Source: an uncultured Lachnospiraceae bacterium (lineage in GTDB: Bacteria > Bacillota > Clostridia > Lachnospirales > Lachnospiraceae). Taken from it: a stretch of DNA of 64,000 nt. This document shows positions 6,848 to 15,595 of this stretch, one piece after another (the stretch's first letter is position 1; every line of letters begins with the position of its first letter). The stretch spans positions 56,238-120,237 of the forward strand of contig CAJTTO010000006.1 in the NCBI GenBank assembly GCA_910579275.1, given 5' to 3'. The translations under genes and the position numbers were made by a program. A model generated the notes under the pieces. That model did no database searches. It was not told where the DNA came from and saw only the letters and a list, made by a program, of their open reading frames with translations.

Positions 6848-8521
6848 TTATACCTCCATAATAATCGGGAGTATCATCGGGCGTCTCTTTGTCTTTCTCC
6901 AAACATATTCGCTGAGTGTATCTTTTATTGTTCCCTTAATTTTGCCCCAGTCCGTAATATTTTTCTTGAGGCAGCCAAGCACCGCTTTCTCAATCAGTTT
7001 TCTCGCCTCCTCAAGAAGCTCGTCCGATTCTTTCACGTACACAAATCCCCGCGATACAATATCAGGCCCTGCAAGCAGTTCTCCCGACGCAGCGTCGAGT
7101 GACATTACCACAATCAGTATGCCGTCCTCGGCAAGATGCTGTCTGTCACGCAGCACAACATTTCCGACATCTCCGACGCCAAGCCCGTCCACAAGCACGG
7201 CACCCACCGGCACCTTTCCTGTGACGCTTGCGCTGTCCGCGTCCATTGAGAGCACATCGCCCGACTGCAGGATAAAGACATCATCCTTTTCAATGCCCAA
7301 GTCCATTGCAATCTTTGCCTGCGCCTTTAAATGCTTGTACTCGCCGTGCACAGGCACCGCATATTTGGGTTTCGTCAGCGTATAAATCAGCTTGATTTCC
7401 TCCTGACAGGCATGTCCGGAAACATGTGTATCCTGAAAAATCACATCCGCTCCTTTTTTGAAAAGTTCATTGATTACCTTGGTAACTGCCTTTTCATTTC
7501 CCGGAATCGGGCTGGACGAAAAGATAACCGTATCTCCCTTTCCAATGGAAATCTTTTTGTGCATTCCGCTCGCCATACGGCTGAGTGCCGCCATGCTCTC
7601 TCCCTGACTACCTGTTGTGATGATGACGGTCTTGTCCTTCGGATAATTTTTCAGCCGCTCAATATCAATCAGCGTGTTGTCCGGTATGCTGATGCGGTTC
7701 AGGTTGGAAGCCGTTTCAATAATGTTGACCATGCTTCGCCCCTCGACAACCACCTTTCTGCCAAACTTGTCCGCCGTATTGATAATCTGCTGCACCCTGT
7801 CTACATTGGAAGCAAAAGTTGCGATGATGATTCGTGTCTTCTTATGCTCCTCAAACAATGTATCAAATACCGGGCCAAGCTTTTTTTCCGACGGGGTAAA
7901 TCCCGGCCGCTCCGCATTCGTACTGTCACACATCAGCGCCAGCACGCCTTTCTTGCCAAGCTCTGCAAAGCGCTGCAAATCAATTGCATCGCCATATACC
8001 GGAGTATAGTCGACTTTAAAGTCTCCTGTGTGCACAACGATTCCTGCAGGTGAATAGATGGCAAGCGCCGCTGCGTCTACAATACTGTGGTTTGTCTTGA
8101 TAAACTCAATCCGGAAACATCCTAAATTGATATTCTGTCCAAACTTTACTACTTTTCTGCGCACATTGTGTATCAGGTTGTGCTCTGTGAGCTTATTCTC
8201 AATAATTCCCATCGTAAGTTTTGTGGCATACACTGGCACATTGAGTTCCTTGAGCACATACGGCAGTGCACCGATATGGTCTTCGTGTCCATGTGTAATC
8301 ACAAATCCTTTTACCTTATCCTGATTATTTTTCAGGTATGTGACATCCGGAATCACAAGATCGACACCCAGCATGTCATCTGCCGGGAAACTCAGACCGC
8401 AATCCACCACAACAATACTGTCTTCATACTCAAAGGCAGTAATGTTCATACCGATCTGCTCCAGACCTCCCAAAGGAATGATCTTGAGCTTTGACATATT
8501 TTGTTTTTTGTTCTGTTTCAA
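6848..8521 (-). CDS. rnj: Ribonuclease J
   Basis: This 557-residue metallo-beta-lactamase/beta-CASP nuclease has the HGHEDHIGALPY zinc motif, the HTGDFKVD region, the beta-CASP CDSTNAERPG and TTGSQGE segments, HVSGHA, and the C-terminal domain. RNase J has 5'-3' exonuclease and endonuclease activity and drives mRNA turnover and rRNA maturation in Firmicutes. I take the start as TTG at 8521 because GGAGG stands 6 bases before it; the ATG at 8497 (MSKLKII) has no ribosome-binding site. It follows DUF1292, RuvX and IreB genes, an arrangement common in Lachnospiraceae. Confidence 0.96.
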   Translation of the reverse strand: MKQNKKQNMSKLKIIPLGGLEQIGMNITAFEYEDSIVVVDCGLSFPADDMLGVDLVIPDVTYLKNNQDKVKGFVITHGHEDHIGALPYVLKELNVPVYATKLTMGIIENKLTEHNLIHNVRRKVVKFGQNINLGCFRIEFIKTNHSIVDAAALAIYSPAGIVVHTGDFKVDYTPVYGDAIDLQRFAELGKKGVLALMCDSTNAERPGFTPSEKKLGPVFDTLFEEHKKTRIIIATFASNVDRVQQIINTADKFGRKVVVEGRSMVNIIETASNLNRISIPDNTLIDIERLKNYPKDKTVIITTGSQGESMAALSRMASGMHKKISIGKGDTVIFSSSPIPGNEKAVTKVINELFKKGADVIFQDTHVSGHACQEEIKLIYTLTKPKYAVPVHGEYKHLKAQAKIAMDLGIEKDDVFILQSGDVLSMDADSASVTGKVPVGAVLVDGLGVGDVGNVVLRDRQHLAEDGILIVVMSLDAASGELLAGPDIVSRGFVYVKESDELLEEARKLIEKAVLGCLKKNITDWGKIKGTIKDTLSEYVWRKTKRRPMILPIIMEV

Positions 8522-8721
8522 AATTTACCTCCTGCAACGTTTTTCTCCGCGTAACCTGACTGTTTCCGGTTACCGTCCCGTTTCCCCATAACCGAATGAA
8601 CACAAATGATATTCGTGTTTACCTGTACCGGCCATATGCCGCACAGCAAAAAAACCCTTATAAGACCGTGCGCATCAATTACAGCAAAACGGCTAATTGT
8701 CGTTTTCTATTACTTTACTAT

Positions 8722-8982
8722 TTAGATAAGGTCGATGTCATCCAGCATATTTTCAAAAACGCCCGCAACAGCCGCAAGTTCGTCATCATCATCTACCACA
8801 CTGTAAACCTGCTCCGTTTCATCTGCTCCGTGGCTGGTCTTCAAAATATATGCCTCGCCATCCTCCTCTTCTTCCGCATCAGTTACCAAAATATAATTCA
8901 CCCCGCCGATGGTCGTCTGTTCCAGCACATAAAAATCAACTTCCGTATCTTCCCCATCCGGCTTAAAGGTAATTTTTTCCAT
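8722..8982 (-). CDS. DUF1292 family protein
   Basis: This small acidic protein (86 aa) starts MEKITFKPDGEDTEVDFYVLEQTTIGGVNYILVTD and has an EEEEDGEAYILK motif, which is the DUF1292 pattern seen in Firmicutes beside ruvX and ireB. No enzymatic motif or signal sequence is visible. The biochemical role is unknown. It lies 19 bases after ruvX, so the two are probably transcribed together. The 200 bases between it and RNase J hold only weak hairpins. Confidence 0.9.
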   Translation of the reverse strand: MEKITFKPDGEDTEVDFYVLEQTTIGGVNYILVTDAEEEEDGEAYILKTSHGADETEQVYSVVDDDDELAAVAGVFENMLDDIDLI

Positions 8983-9001
8983 GATCGCAACCTAAACCTT
9001 T

Positions 9002-9448
9002 CTAAAACGCAATGCTTCCGTTTTCTTTATTTTTTAAATAATCCAGATAACCCTGCAAAATAAAAACCGCCGCTATCCTGTCAACGTGCGCTTTCCTATC
9101 CTCACGTCTTATACCGGCTTCCATCATCGCTTTATCTGCTGCTACTGTCGTCAAACGCTCGTCCCACAGCTGTACTTCAAGCCCTGTCCTTCTCTCAAGC
9201 ATCTCCCGAAAGGCAAGGGTCTTTTCTGCCCGCTCCCCCTCTGTATCGTTCATATTCTTAGGGTAGCCAAGCACGATTTCATCTACTTCGTACTCCGTGA
9301 TTAATTCCTCAATTCTTGCCAGTGTCTGACGCAGCTTGCTCTCAGACTTCCTGCGTACAATCTCAATTCCCTGGGCAGTGACCAGAAGTGGATCGCTGAT
9401 AGCGACACCGACCGTCTTTGACCCGAAATCAAGTCCCATCTTTCTCAT
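9002..9448 (-). CDS. ruvX: RuvX/YqgF family Holliday junction resolvase-like nuclease
   Basis: The protein (148 aa) begins MRKMGLDFGSKTVGVAISDPL, with the RNase H-fold DxGSKxxGVA motif, then VLGYPKNMNDTEGERA, LWDERLTTVAA and an HVDRIAAVFILQGYLD tail. These match YqgF/RuvX, a family linked to 16S rRNA 5'-end maturation and to putative junction resolution. It sits between ireB and the DUF1292 gene in an operon-like row. Confidence 0.95.
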   Translation of the reverse strand: MRKMGLDFGSKTVGVAISDPLLVTAQGIEIVRRKSESKLRQTLARIEELITEYEVDEIVLGYPKNMNDTEGERAEKTLAFREMLERRTGLEVQLWDERLTTVAADKAMMEAGIRREDRKAHVDRIAAVFILQGYLDYLKNKENGSIAF

Positions 9449-9530
9449 GTACTTCTCCTAAATGTAACAGCTCTCCCTGCTTTCGCAAAACTGTCCGCTT
9501 CTTCGGTTTCTTTTACCGGCTATCCCTATG

Positions 9531-9818
9531 TCAGGATTTAAACTGCAGCTGCCATCCTTCATTTTTGATGTATGCCTTAAGCATCTCCTCCACAAGCTCG
9601 TCCCGCTCCACTTTCATAATCATGGCGCGTGCACCCTTATGACTCGTGATATACGTCGGATCTCCTGACATAATATAACCGACAATCTGATTGACCGGAT
9701 TGTACCCCTTCTCTGTCAGAGCAGCATACACAGAAGCGATCACATCTTTCACCGAAGTCACTTCTCCCAGATCCTCCGGCGTCAACTGTATAAATTGTGT
9801 GCGTGTCAAATCTTCCAT
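9531..9818 (-). CDS. ireB: IreB family regulatory phosphoprotein (DUF965)
   Basis: This 95-residue protein has the DUF965 signatures: LGEVTSVKDVIASVYAALTEKGYNPVNQIVGYIMSGDPTYITSHKGARAMIMKVERDELVEEMLKAYI. In enterococci IreB is phosphorylated by the PASTA kinase IreK and affects cephalosporin tolerance. The N-terminal threonine in MEDLTRTQFI is a plausible target by analogy. It is the first gene of the ireB-ruvX-DUF1292 row and has a good promoter upstream. Confidence 0.95.
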   Translation of the reverse strand: MEDLTRTQFIQLTPEDLGEVTSVKDVIASVYAALTEKGYNPVNQIVGYIMSGDPTYITSHKGARAMIMKVERDELVEEMLKAYIKNEGWQLQFKS

Positions 9819-9869
9819 TTCCTATGCTCCTTCCAATCGGCGGGTTTCCGTTTTTGCGCTGTTATTACT

Positions 9870-9898
9870 ATAATAACTTAATCTTACACAAAATTCAA
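9870..9898 (-). promoter_or_regulatory. SigA-type promoter of ireB
   Basis: On the minus strand TTGAAT (plus 9893-9898) and TATTAT (plus 9870-9875) are 17 bases apart, 52 bases before the ireB ATG. Confidence 0.65.
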
Positions 9899-9907
9899 TA
9901 GCTACAT

Positions 9908-11239
9908 TTATTTACATTCCATAATTAATACATCATTCTGCAAAAAACCCGTGATTTTTCCGGTTATCAGCCTGTTTTGAAAATGCTGCGGCTTTTCATG
10001 GCTGTTATCGCGGCTTAAAAGCGCCACTTTCACGTATTCCCTTGTATGGCCTACCCAGTATTCCTCCCCGCCAAGTTCTTTTTTTTCCTCAAACAGCACT
10101 TCCACATCGCGGCCGACATAAAATGCCCTGAATTCCCTTGAGTCCTGTGATTCCATGCACTGCAGTACACCGCTGCGCTCCGTCTTAATCTCCTCGGGCA
10201 CCTGTTCGGGCATCACTGCGGCCTTTGTGCCCTTTCTCATGGAGTACTTAAAAATATGCATCTCATAAAACCGGACGGACGCGGCAAACAGTCTGGTCTG
10301 TTCAAACTCCTCCGGCGTCTCCCCCGGAAATCCTACAATGATATCTGTTGTGACTGCCGGATGGACAAACACACGCCGAAGACATTCCACCCCTCTTAGG
10401 TATTCCTCCGGCGTATAGTGACGGTTCATGCGCTTTAGCACAGTGTCGCATCCGCTTTGCAGCGATAGGTGGAAATGCGGGCAGATATGACGCAGTTTTG
10501 CCAGACCCTGCGCAAATTCTTCCGTGACAATACGCGGCTCAAGCGACCCCAGCCGCAGCCTCTCCACACCTTCTATTCCGTCAATTTCCCGTGCCAGTGT
10601 GAGCAGGTTTTCCTGCCTGTCTTTAAAGTCCATCCCGTAGGAGCTGATATGGATGCCTGTCAGGACAAACTCCTTATACCCTGCGCTGACAAGTCCCTTG
10701 ATTTCGTCAAGCACATCCGATTTTCTGCGGCTTCTGACGCGCCCCCGCGCATACGGTATCATGCAGTATGTGCAGAACTGGTTGCATCCGTCCTGAATTT
10801 TAATATACGCCCTCGTGTGCTCCTGCGTTGTGCTCAGACGCATTTCCTCATACTCCGTTGTCTGGCTGATATCAATCACGCCCTCCGGACTCACGCCCTT
10901 GAAATAGCTGTCAAGAATCGTGACCAAATCCTTTTTCCTGTTATTCCCCACCATCAGGTCTACCGCGCTGTCCGCCTCGACCGCCTGCGCGTCAGATTGA
11001 ACATAACAGCCGACTGCAACGACAATTCCCTCCGGATTTGTTTTTTTCGCCTTGTGGAGCATCTGGCGGCTTTTCCGATCCGCTATATTTGTCACTGTAC
11101 AGGTGTTTACAATGTATATATCTGCCTTTTCCTCAAACGGCACAATCCTGTACCCGCTCCGGCGCAGTGCCTGCAGCATTGCGTCCATTTCATATGAATT
11201 TACCTTACAGCCCAGATTATGGTATGCTACTGTCCTCAT
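9908..11239 (-). CDS. mtaB: tRNA t6A37 methylthiotransferase MtaB
   Basis: This 443-residue radical-SAM methylthiotransferase starts MRTVAYHNLGCKVNSYEMDAM, with an N-terminal UPF0004 domain whose cysteines (GCKVN, NTCTVT, VGCYVQ) bind one cluster. The radical-SAM CNQFCTYCMIPYARGR motif follows. A TRAM-like tail (residues about 375-443) ends the protein. LGCKVN and the overall length match MtaB, which turns t6A37 into ms2t6A37, rather than MiaB or RimO. It has its own promoter and is transcribed away from the HPr-like gene. Confidence 0.92.
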   Translation of the reverse strand: MRTVAYHNLGCKVNSYEMDAMLQALRRSGYRIVPFEEKADIYIVNTCTVTNIADRKSRQMLHKAKKTNPEGIVVAVGCYVQSDAQAVEADSAVDLMVGNNRKKDLVTILDSYFKGVSPEGVIDISQTTEYEEMRLSTTQEHTRAYIKIQDGCNQFCTYCMIPYARGRVRSRRKSDVLDEIKGLVSAGYKEFVLTGIHISSYGMDFKDRQENLLTLAREIDGIEGVERLRLGSLEPRIVTEEFAQGLAKLRHICPHFHLSLQSGCDTVLKRMNRHYTPEEYLRGVECLRRVFVHPAVTTDIIVGFPGETPEEFEQTRLFAASVRFYEMHIFKYSMRKGTKAAVMPEQVPEEIKTERSGVLQCMESQDSREFRAFYVGRDVEVLFEEKKELGGEEYWVGHTREYVKVALLSRDNSHEKPQHFQNRLITGKITGFLQNDVLIMECK

Positions 11240-11340
11240 TTTTCCTTATCCTTTCATTGTGCACCCTGTCCGACACGTCCCTGCCCTGCGGCGTTTTCCG
11301 GACAAGCTTTAGACAACAATGTCAATTTGTACATATTTTT

Positions 11341-11368
11341 AGTATATTTTCGGCAATTTTCATGACAA
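11341..11368 (-). promoter_or_regulatory. Candidate promoter of mtaB
   Basis: On the minus strand TTGTCA (plus 11363-11368) and TATACT (plus 11341-11346) are 16 bases apart, about 100 bases before the mtaB start. Confidence 0.5.
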
Positions 11369-11385
11369 CTGTTTTTTATCTTCGG

Positions 11386-11414
11386 TTGACTTTTCCACTG
11401 TTTCCCTTTATTAT
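11386..11414 (+). promoter_or_regulatory. SigA-type promoter of the HPr-like gene
   Basis: TTGACT (11386-11391) and TATTAT (11409-11414) have ideal 17-base spacing. The gene starts 36 bases downstream with an AAAAGGAGG ribosome-binding site. Confidence 0.75.
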
Positions 11415-11449
11415 TAAAAAGGAAGGTATAATAAAAGGAGGTAGTCAGA

Positions 11450-11680
11450 ATGAAAACAGTTCAGATTTCTTTAAACTCAATTGATAAGGTAAAATCTTTC
11501 GTTAACGATATCACAAAGTTCGATTATGATTTTGACCTTGTTTCAGGCAGATACGTTATTGATGCAAAATCAATCATGGGTATCTTCAGCTTGGATTTGT
11601 CTAAGCCAATCGATCTGAATATTCATGCCGAGGGCGGCACAGACGAGGTTATGGAAGTATTGAAGCCTTATCTGGTTTAA
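11450..11680 (+). CDS. HPr-family (Crh-like) protein without the phosphohistidine
   Basis: This 76-residue protein has the HPr fold pattern, including YVIDAKSIMGIFSLDL, which aligns with the regulatory Ser46 segment (AKSIMGxMSL) of HPr. The usual catalytic GLHARPA motif at residues 12-18 is replaced by NSIDKVKS, so there is no histidine for phosphotransfer from enzyme I. The serine is kept. That combination resembles Crh, a carbon-catabolite co-regulator of CcpA, though Crh itself is closer to HPr in sequence. It is a single-gene unit with its own promoter and terminator. A regulatory rather than transport role is likely. Confidence 0.82.
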   Translation: MKTVQISLNSIDKVKSFVNDITKFDYDFDLVSGRYVIDAKSIMGIFSLDLSKPIDLNIHAEGGTDEVMEVLKPYLV

Positions 11681-11759
11681 TTGTGATACATAGCTGTATC
11701 TCATCCGCGAAAGCATTTACGCTTAAATTTCAGTCTTCAATATCGAGACGAACCAAAAA

Positions 11760-11800
11760 CTTGCCAGGTACACGATAACAATGTACCTGGTTTTGTTTTG
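11760..11800 (+). terminator. Terminator of the HPr-like gene, usable from both sides
   Basis: CCAGGTACA (11764-11772) pairs with TGTACCTGG (11782-11790), followed by TTTTGTTTTG. On the minus strand the same stem is followed by CAAGTTTTTGG, so it may also end the thiI transcript arriving from the right. Confidence 0.85.
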
Positions 11801-11870
11801 CCATCATTTAAATGTCTCTGCTTTAGAACGTGTTTGAAGCCTATATTATGATATCTCGATCAGTCTTTCT

Positions 11871-13055
11871 TTATTGATACGCAATCTCGACAACCTCTGC
11901 CGTCTCAAGCGCCGTCCTGACAAGCGTGTCAATCTTCTCGTCAAGATTTTTCTCATGAATCCTTATCACGTTCAGATTGGGTTTCGTCACGGGATGCTTT
12001 GCGACAAAAATGGTGCAGCAGTCCTCATACGGGAGAATCGAAGTCTCATAGGTGTCAATCTTTTCCGAAACCTCCACAATCTCCTGCTTATCAAATCCGA
12101 TCAGCGGCCTGTACACGGGAAGGGTGCAGACATCATTGGTCGCCATCAGGGACTGCATGGTCTGCGATGCTACCTGTCCGATACTCTCTCCCGTAATCAA
12201 CCCCAGACACCCGCTCTCCTTTGCAAGCTCCTCCGCAATGCGCATCATGTAGCGGCGCATAATAATCGTAAGCTCGTCGTGGGGACACTTTTCGTAGATA
12301 TAGAGCTGTATTTCGGTGAAATTGATAATGTGGAGTGTTATCGGTCCGCTGTATTTGGAGATGGTTGTCGCCAAATCAATCACTTTCTGCGTTGCGCGTT
12401 CACTGGTGTAGGGCGGCGCACTGAAATATACCGCATCTATCTTCACGCCGCGTTTTGATATCATATACCCTGCTACCGGCGAGTCTATCCCGCCCGACAA
12501 GAGCAGCATTCCCTTTCCGTTTGTCCCGATGGGAAGTCCGCCTGGTCCTGGGATGACGGTCGAGTAAATATATATCTTCTCGCGTATCTCGATGCGCAGC
12601 ATGACATCCGGCCTGTGCACGTCAACCCTGATTTCCGGAAATGCATTGAGCAGCGCCTCACCGATATCACAATTGATTTCCATGGAATTTTTCGGATAAT
12701 TTTTTCGTGCCCTGCGCGCCTCCACCTTAAATGTAAACTTTTTGTCAGGATAAACTTTATCCATATAACCGATGGCATCCTCGCAGAGCTTTTCGAATCC
12801 CTCGTCTTCCACATGGACAACGGGACAGATTCCGGTCACGCCAAACACCGTCTTTAAGTGTTCCACCGTCTCCTCGTAGTCAAATTCAGACAGTGCATTG
12901 ACAAAGATTCTCCCCTGAGACTTTGTCACGTCAAATGCACCCTCGCACCGCTTCAGCGCGTAGCGTATCTGCTCACAAAGCCTGTCCTCAAAAATGTATC
13001 TGTTCTTACCTTTCACGCCAATCTCTGCGTATTTTATCAAAAATGATTTGTACAT
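11871..13055 (-). CDS. thiI: tRNA 4-thiouridine synthase ThiI (form without rhodanese domain)
   Basis: I take the start as ATG 13055 (394 aa, MYKSFLIKYAEIGVKGKNRY), with GGAAG 8 bases upstream; the longer open frame before it has no coding character. The order is an N-terminal ferredoxin-like domain, a THUMP domain, then the PP-loop ATPase motif LLLSGGIDSPVAGYM. The protein ends about where the C-terminal rhodanese domain of E. coli ThiI would begin, as is usual for Firmicutes. It adenylates U8 of tRNA and makes s4U. The sulfur donor is probably the NifS-like desulfurase encoded just upstream. Confidence 0.95.
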   Translation of the reverse strand: MYKSFLIKYAEIGVKGKNRYIFEDRLCEQIRYALKRCEGAFDVTKSQGRIFVNALSEFDYEETVEHLKTVFGVTGICPVVHVEDEGFEKLCEDAIGYMDKVYPDKKFTFKVEARRARKNYPKNSMEINCDIGEALLNAFPEIRVDVHRPDVMLRIEIREKIYIYSTVIPGPGGLPIGTNGKGMLLLSGGIDSPVAGYMISKRGVKIDAVYFSAPPYTSERATQKVIDLATTISKYSGPITLHIINFTEIQLYIYEKCPHDELTIIMRRYMMRIAEELAKESGCLGLITGESIGQVASQTMQSLMATNDVCTLPVYRPLIGFDKQEIVEVSEKIDTYETSILPYEDCCTIFVAKHPVTKPNLNVIRIHEKNLDEKIDTLVRTALETAEVVEIAYQ

Positions 13056-13372
13056 ATTGTTTTCTTCCTTTCTGCAAGTCTGCCGCGACGCAGGCTTGTC
13101 AAACGAAAGTCCGCAAATCCAGTTTCCAAAATGCATGCACGGCAATGGCTGCGCCGCGGCTTGGCTACAGTCCTGCCAGAACAACAGGCAGGCCAAACGA
13201 AACTTGAATCGTGAGCTGCCTGTTTCGCACCCTTGTGCCGTCAGAATTTCGAGACAATGCCGCTGCATTACCATTGAAATTTTGTCGAATGCCAGTGCGA
13301 AGCATGTAGCCCACAACTCTGATTTCTGTCAGGATGCAGCGCTTGCATTCTGCTTTAAATTTGCATTTCGTG
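13056..13372. other. 317-base gap between nifS-like gene and thiI with nothing recognised
   Basis: The stretch holds no credible gene, no strong promoter and no clear terminator. The open frame reaching into it from thiI lacks a ribosome-binding site and has low-complexity Cys-rich content. It may simply be an untranslated spacer of a shared nifS-thiI transcript. Confidence 0.4.
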
Positions 13373-14530
13373 TTACTTTCTGGTGTAGCGCCTAAGCATC
13401 GGCACTAGCTCCCCCAGACATTTCACAGTGTAATCAATCTCTGCCTCCGATGTGTACAGGCTGAAGCTGAACCGGAGCGTCGCGTCAAGGAACTGTTTAT
13501 CGACACCGATTGCCTTGAGCGTGGCGGACACAGACGGCTTATTGGATGAGCAGGCGCTTCCCGCTGACACATAGATTCCTTTGTCCCCCAAAGCATGGAG
13601 CATGACTTCGCTTCTGACTCCCTGTATGGACACACTCACCACATGCGGCGCGCCATCCCTTCCCTCCGGGCCGTTTATCCGGATGCCGTCAATTGTGCGC
13701 ACTCCCTTAATAAACCGCTCCTTTAATCCGTAAAGATAATTTATTTTCGCGTCAAAATCAACAAAAATTTCCTCGACCGCCCGCGCCATGCCGGCAATTC
13801 CCGGAACATTTTCCGTGCCGGAGCGCATCCCTTTCTGCTGCCCGCCGCCGTAGATAATCGGCCTTACTTTCGCCTTTTCATTGATATATAAAAATCCGAC
13901 GCCCTTTGGCCCGTGTATTTTGTGGGCGCTTACAGATAACAGGTCGATGTTCATGCGCTTGGGATATATTTTAAATTTTCCAAAGCCCTGAACTGCATCC
14001 ACATGGAACAGCGTGTTCGGATTCATGCGCTTAATCAGTTCACCCGCCTGTTCAACGGGCTGTACCGAACCCACTTCGTTGTTCGTGTGCATGATTGACA
14101 CAAGTATGGTATTTCTGGTCATCGCTTTCTCAAGGTCGGCAAGACTGATGACGCCTTTCGCATTTACAGGCAGATAGGTTACCTCAAACCCCTGCTCCTC
14201 AAGATACGCGCAGGTCTGCAGCACTGCCGGATGCTCAATCCGGGTCGTTATAATATGTCTCCCAGCCCTGTAGTTTGCGTATGCACCGCCTATGAGGGCT
14301 ATATTGTCCGACTCTGTTCCGCCTGATGTAAAAAGGATTTCTTTCTCCTGTACTTTCAGACATTTCGCAATGACTTCTTTTGCATGGCGCACGTACTTCT
14401 CGCTCTCCACACCCTTTTTGTGCAGGCTTGAGGGATTTCCGTATTCCTCACACATAATATGTGTCATGAGAGCAGCAACTTCCGGCAGGCATCTGGTGGT
14501 CGCCGAATTGTCAAGATAAACTTCCATCAT
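13373..14530 (-). CDS. Cysteine desulfurase (NifS/IscS family)
   Basis: This 385-residue PLP enzyme carries VYLDNSATT at the N-terminus, the lysine motif SVSAHKIHGPKG and the catalytic cysteine in SAGSACSS. It removes sulfur from cysteine as a persulfide. The pairing with thiI suggests that it serves tRNA thiolation, as the dedicated desulfurase NifZ does in Bacillus. I take the start as ATG 14530 because GAAGG sits 8 bases upstream; a GTG at 14536 is an alternative. Confidence 0.94.
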   Translation of the reverse strand: MMEVYLDNSATTRCLPEVAALMTHIMCEEYGNPSSLHKKGVESEKYVRHAKEVIAKCLKVQEKEILFTSGGTESDNIALIGGAYANYRAGRHIITTRIEHPAVLQTCAYLEEQGFEVTYLPVNAKGVISLADLEKAMTRNTILVSIMHTNNEVGSVQPVEQAGELIKRMNPNTLFHVDAVQGFGKFKIYPKRMNIDLLSVSAHKIHGPKGVGFLYINEKAKVRPIIYGGGQQKGMRSGTENVPGIAGMARAVEEIFVDFDAKINYLYGLKERFIKGVRTIDGIRINGPEGRDGAPHVVSVSIQGVRSEVMLHALGDKGIYVSAGSACSSNKPSVSATLKAIGVDKQFLDATLRFSFSLYTSEAEIDYTVKCLGELVPMLRRYTRK

Positions 14531-14750
14531 ATTCACACCTTCAAACGTATTTTACAGCCATTCCAAGGCCAGCCTTTGGCACATCAGGCAAAAAGCATTT
14601 TTCAGGCACGCTCCAGCACACTAAAATGGCAATCATATACATATATTATGCGCTTTTTCCCTATTTTGTGCGCAGCGCAAATAATTCCATATCATTCGTT
14701 TTACGACATATTCCATCATAGCAGAATGATGCCGTTCCTGCAATATAAAT

Positions 14751-14786
14751 TTTGGAGGTTGAAACATTATCTTTTCAACCTCCAAA
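14751..14786 (-). terminator. Hairpin terminator overlapping the end of the exosortase gene
   Basis: A 14-base stem (TTTGGAGGTTGAAA and its complement, plus 14751-14764 and 14773-14786) has an 8-base loop. On the transcribed strand one arm encodes the last codons of the exosortase. A modest AT-rich tail follows rather than a full T-run. Confidence 0.7.
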
Positions 14787-15534
14787 TATTTCCAAACATG
14801 ATAAATACCAGCACGATAACAGCGCATACACTCGTCACAAGCAGCGCATACGGTAAAAATCCCGTCCAGTCATTCCGGTAGAACCTTCCGGCAAACGGAA
14901 TGGCAAGAACCATCACAAAGTACCAAAATACAGGCGCTGCAAGGTGTCCGTTCTTCCCATGTTCCTTCCTTCCCGCCGCGCAGCAGGACACCAGAGCATG
15001 CGTCCCTGCGCAGACAAATAGTCTATTGCAAATTTTTCCGGCAATGTAATAAATCACAAACAGCATGGAAAAGTACACTGTCGTTCCAATTACGGTATGA
15101 AGCCGCTCTGCGCTCAGCCATCTCGGCATCCGGTGACTATCCGTCATCATGAGCGGCAGATAAATGGAAACCGTAATCCTTATACCATTGACAAAAATTG
15201 TTGTTATATAAGAAAATATCGCGCTAAAGCCCAGCCAGCAGAACTTTTTCTTTCCGTTTGCAATCAGATGGGTGTAAGAAAATACCATCATGACTAACAC
15301 GAGCAGCATAAAGCGCACGCCGGAACACGACGGGGCAATAATGAAGCGGTACGCATGACTCACGTACCCCACTTGTGTATTGTACACAAATGCGATTCCG
15401 CTTAAGATTCCGACCCACCATGTGGTGGGTGCCAGAATCCATAACAGCATATCACTGTCCGCTGTGCGGTAAAATACTTTGACCGCAAATACCAGCAGAG
15501 CTGCCAGAATATATATCGAAATGTTTTTTTTCAT
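14767..15534 (-). CDS. Exosortase family protein (probably the XrtK class)
   Basis: This 255-residue protein has about seven hydrophobic helices and the exosortase catalytic set: Cys70 in IIAPSCSGVRFM, Arg119 in VNGIRI and His146 in AERLHTVIG. Exosortases are membrane transpeptidases that cut C-terminal sorting tails from exported proteins. The adjacent upstream gene encodes a VIT/VWA protein with exactly such a tail, so the two form an enzyme-substrate pair. I take the start as ATG 15534 because GGGGG lies 6 bases upstream; the open frame extends a little further. Exosortases are best known from Gram-negatives with PEP-CTERM proteins, so this is an unusual Gram-positive case. The assignment to XrtK is from memory of the family and is not proven. 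Confidence 0.82.
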   Translation of the reverse strand: MKKNISIYILAALLVFAVKVFYRTADSDMLLWILAPTTWWVGILSGIAFVYNTQVGYVSHAYRFIIAPSCSGVRFMLLVLVMMVFSYTHLIANGKKKFCWLGFSAIFSYITTIFVNGIRITVSIYLPLMMTDSHRMPRWLSAERLHTVIGTTVYFSMLFVIYYIAGKICNRLFVCAGTHALVSCCAAGRKEHGKNGHLAAPVFWYFVMVLAIPFAGRFYRNDWTGFLPYALLVTSVCAVIVLVFIMFGNIWRLKR

Positions 15535-15595
15535 TTTCATCCCCCGTATGCGCTTCGGCGCCGGTTTATCCTTCAAGCCTATCGCCTGTTTTCAG

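Noticed and set aside
13056..13316. Upstream extension of thiI by 87 codons.
   Set aside because: It has no ribosome-binding site and no similarity to ThiI; the ATG at 13055 has a good SD and matches the family start.
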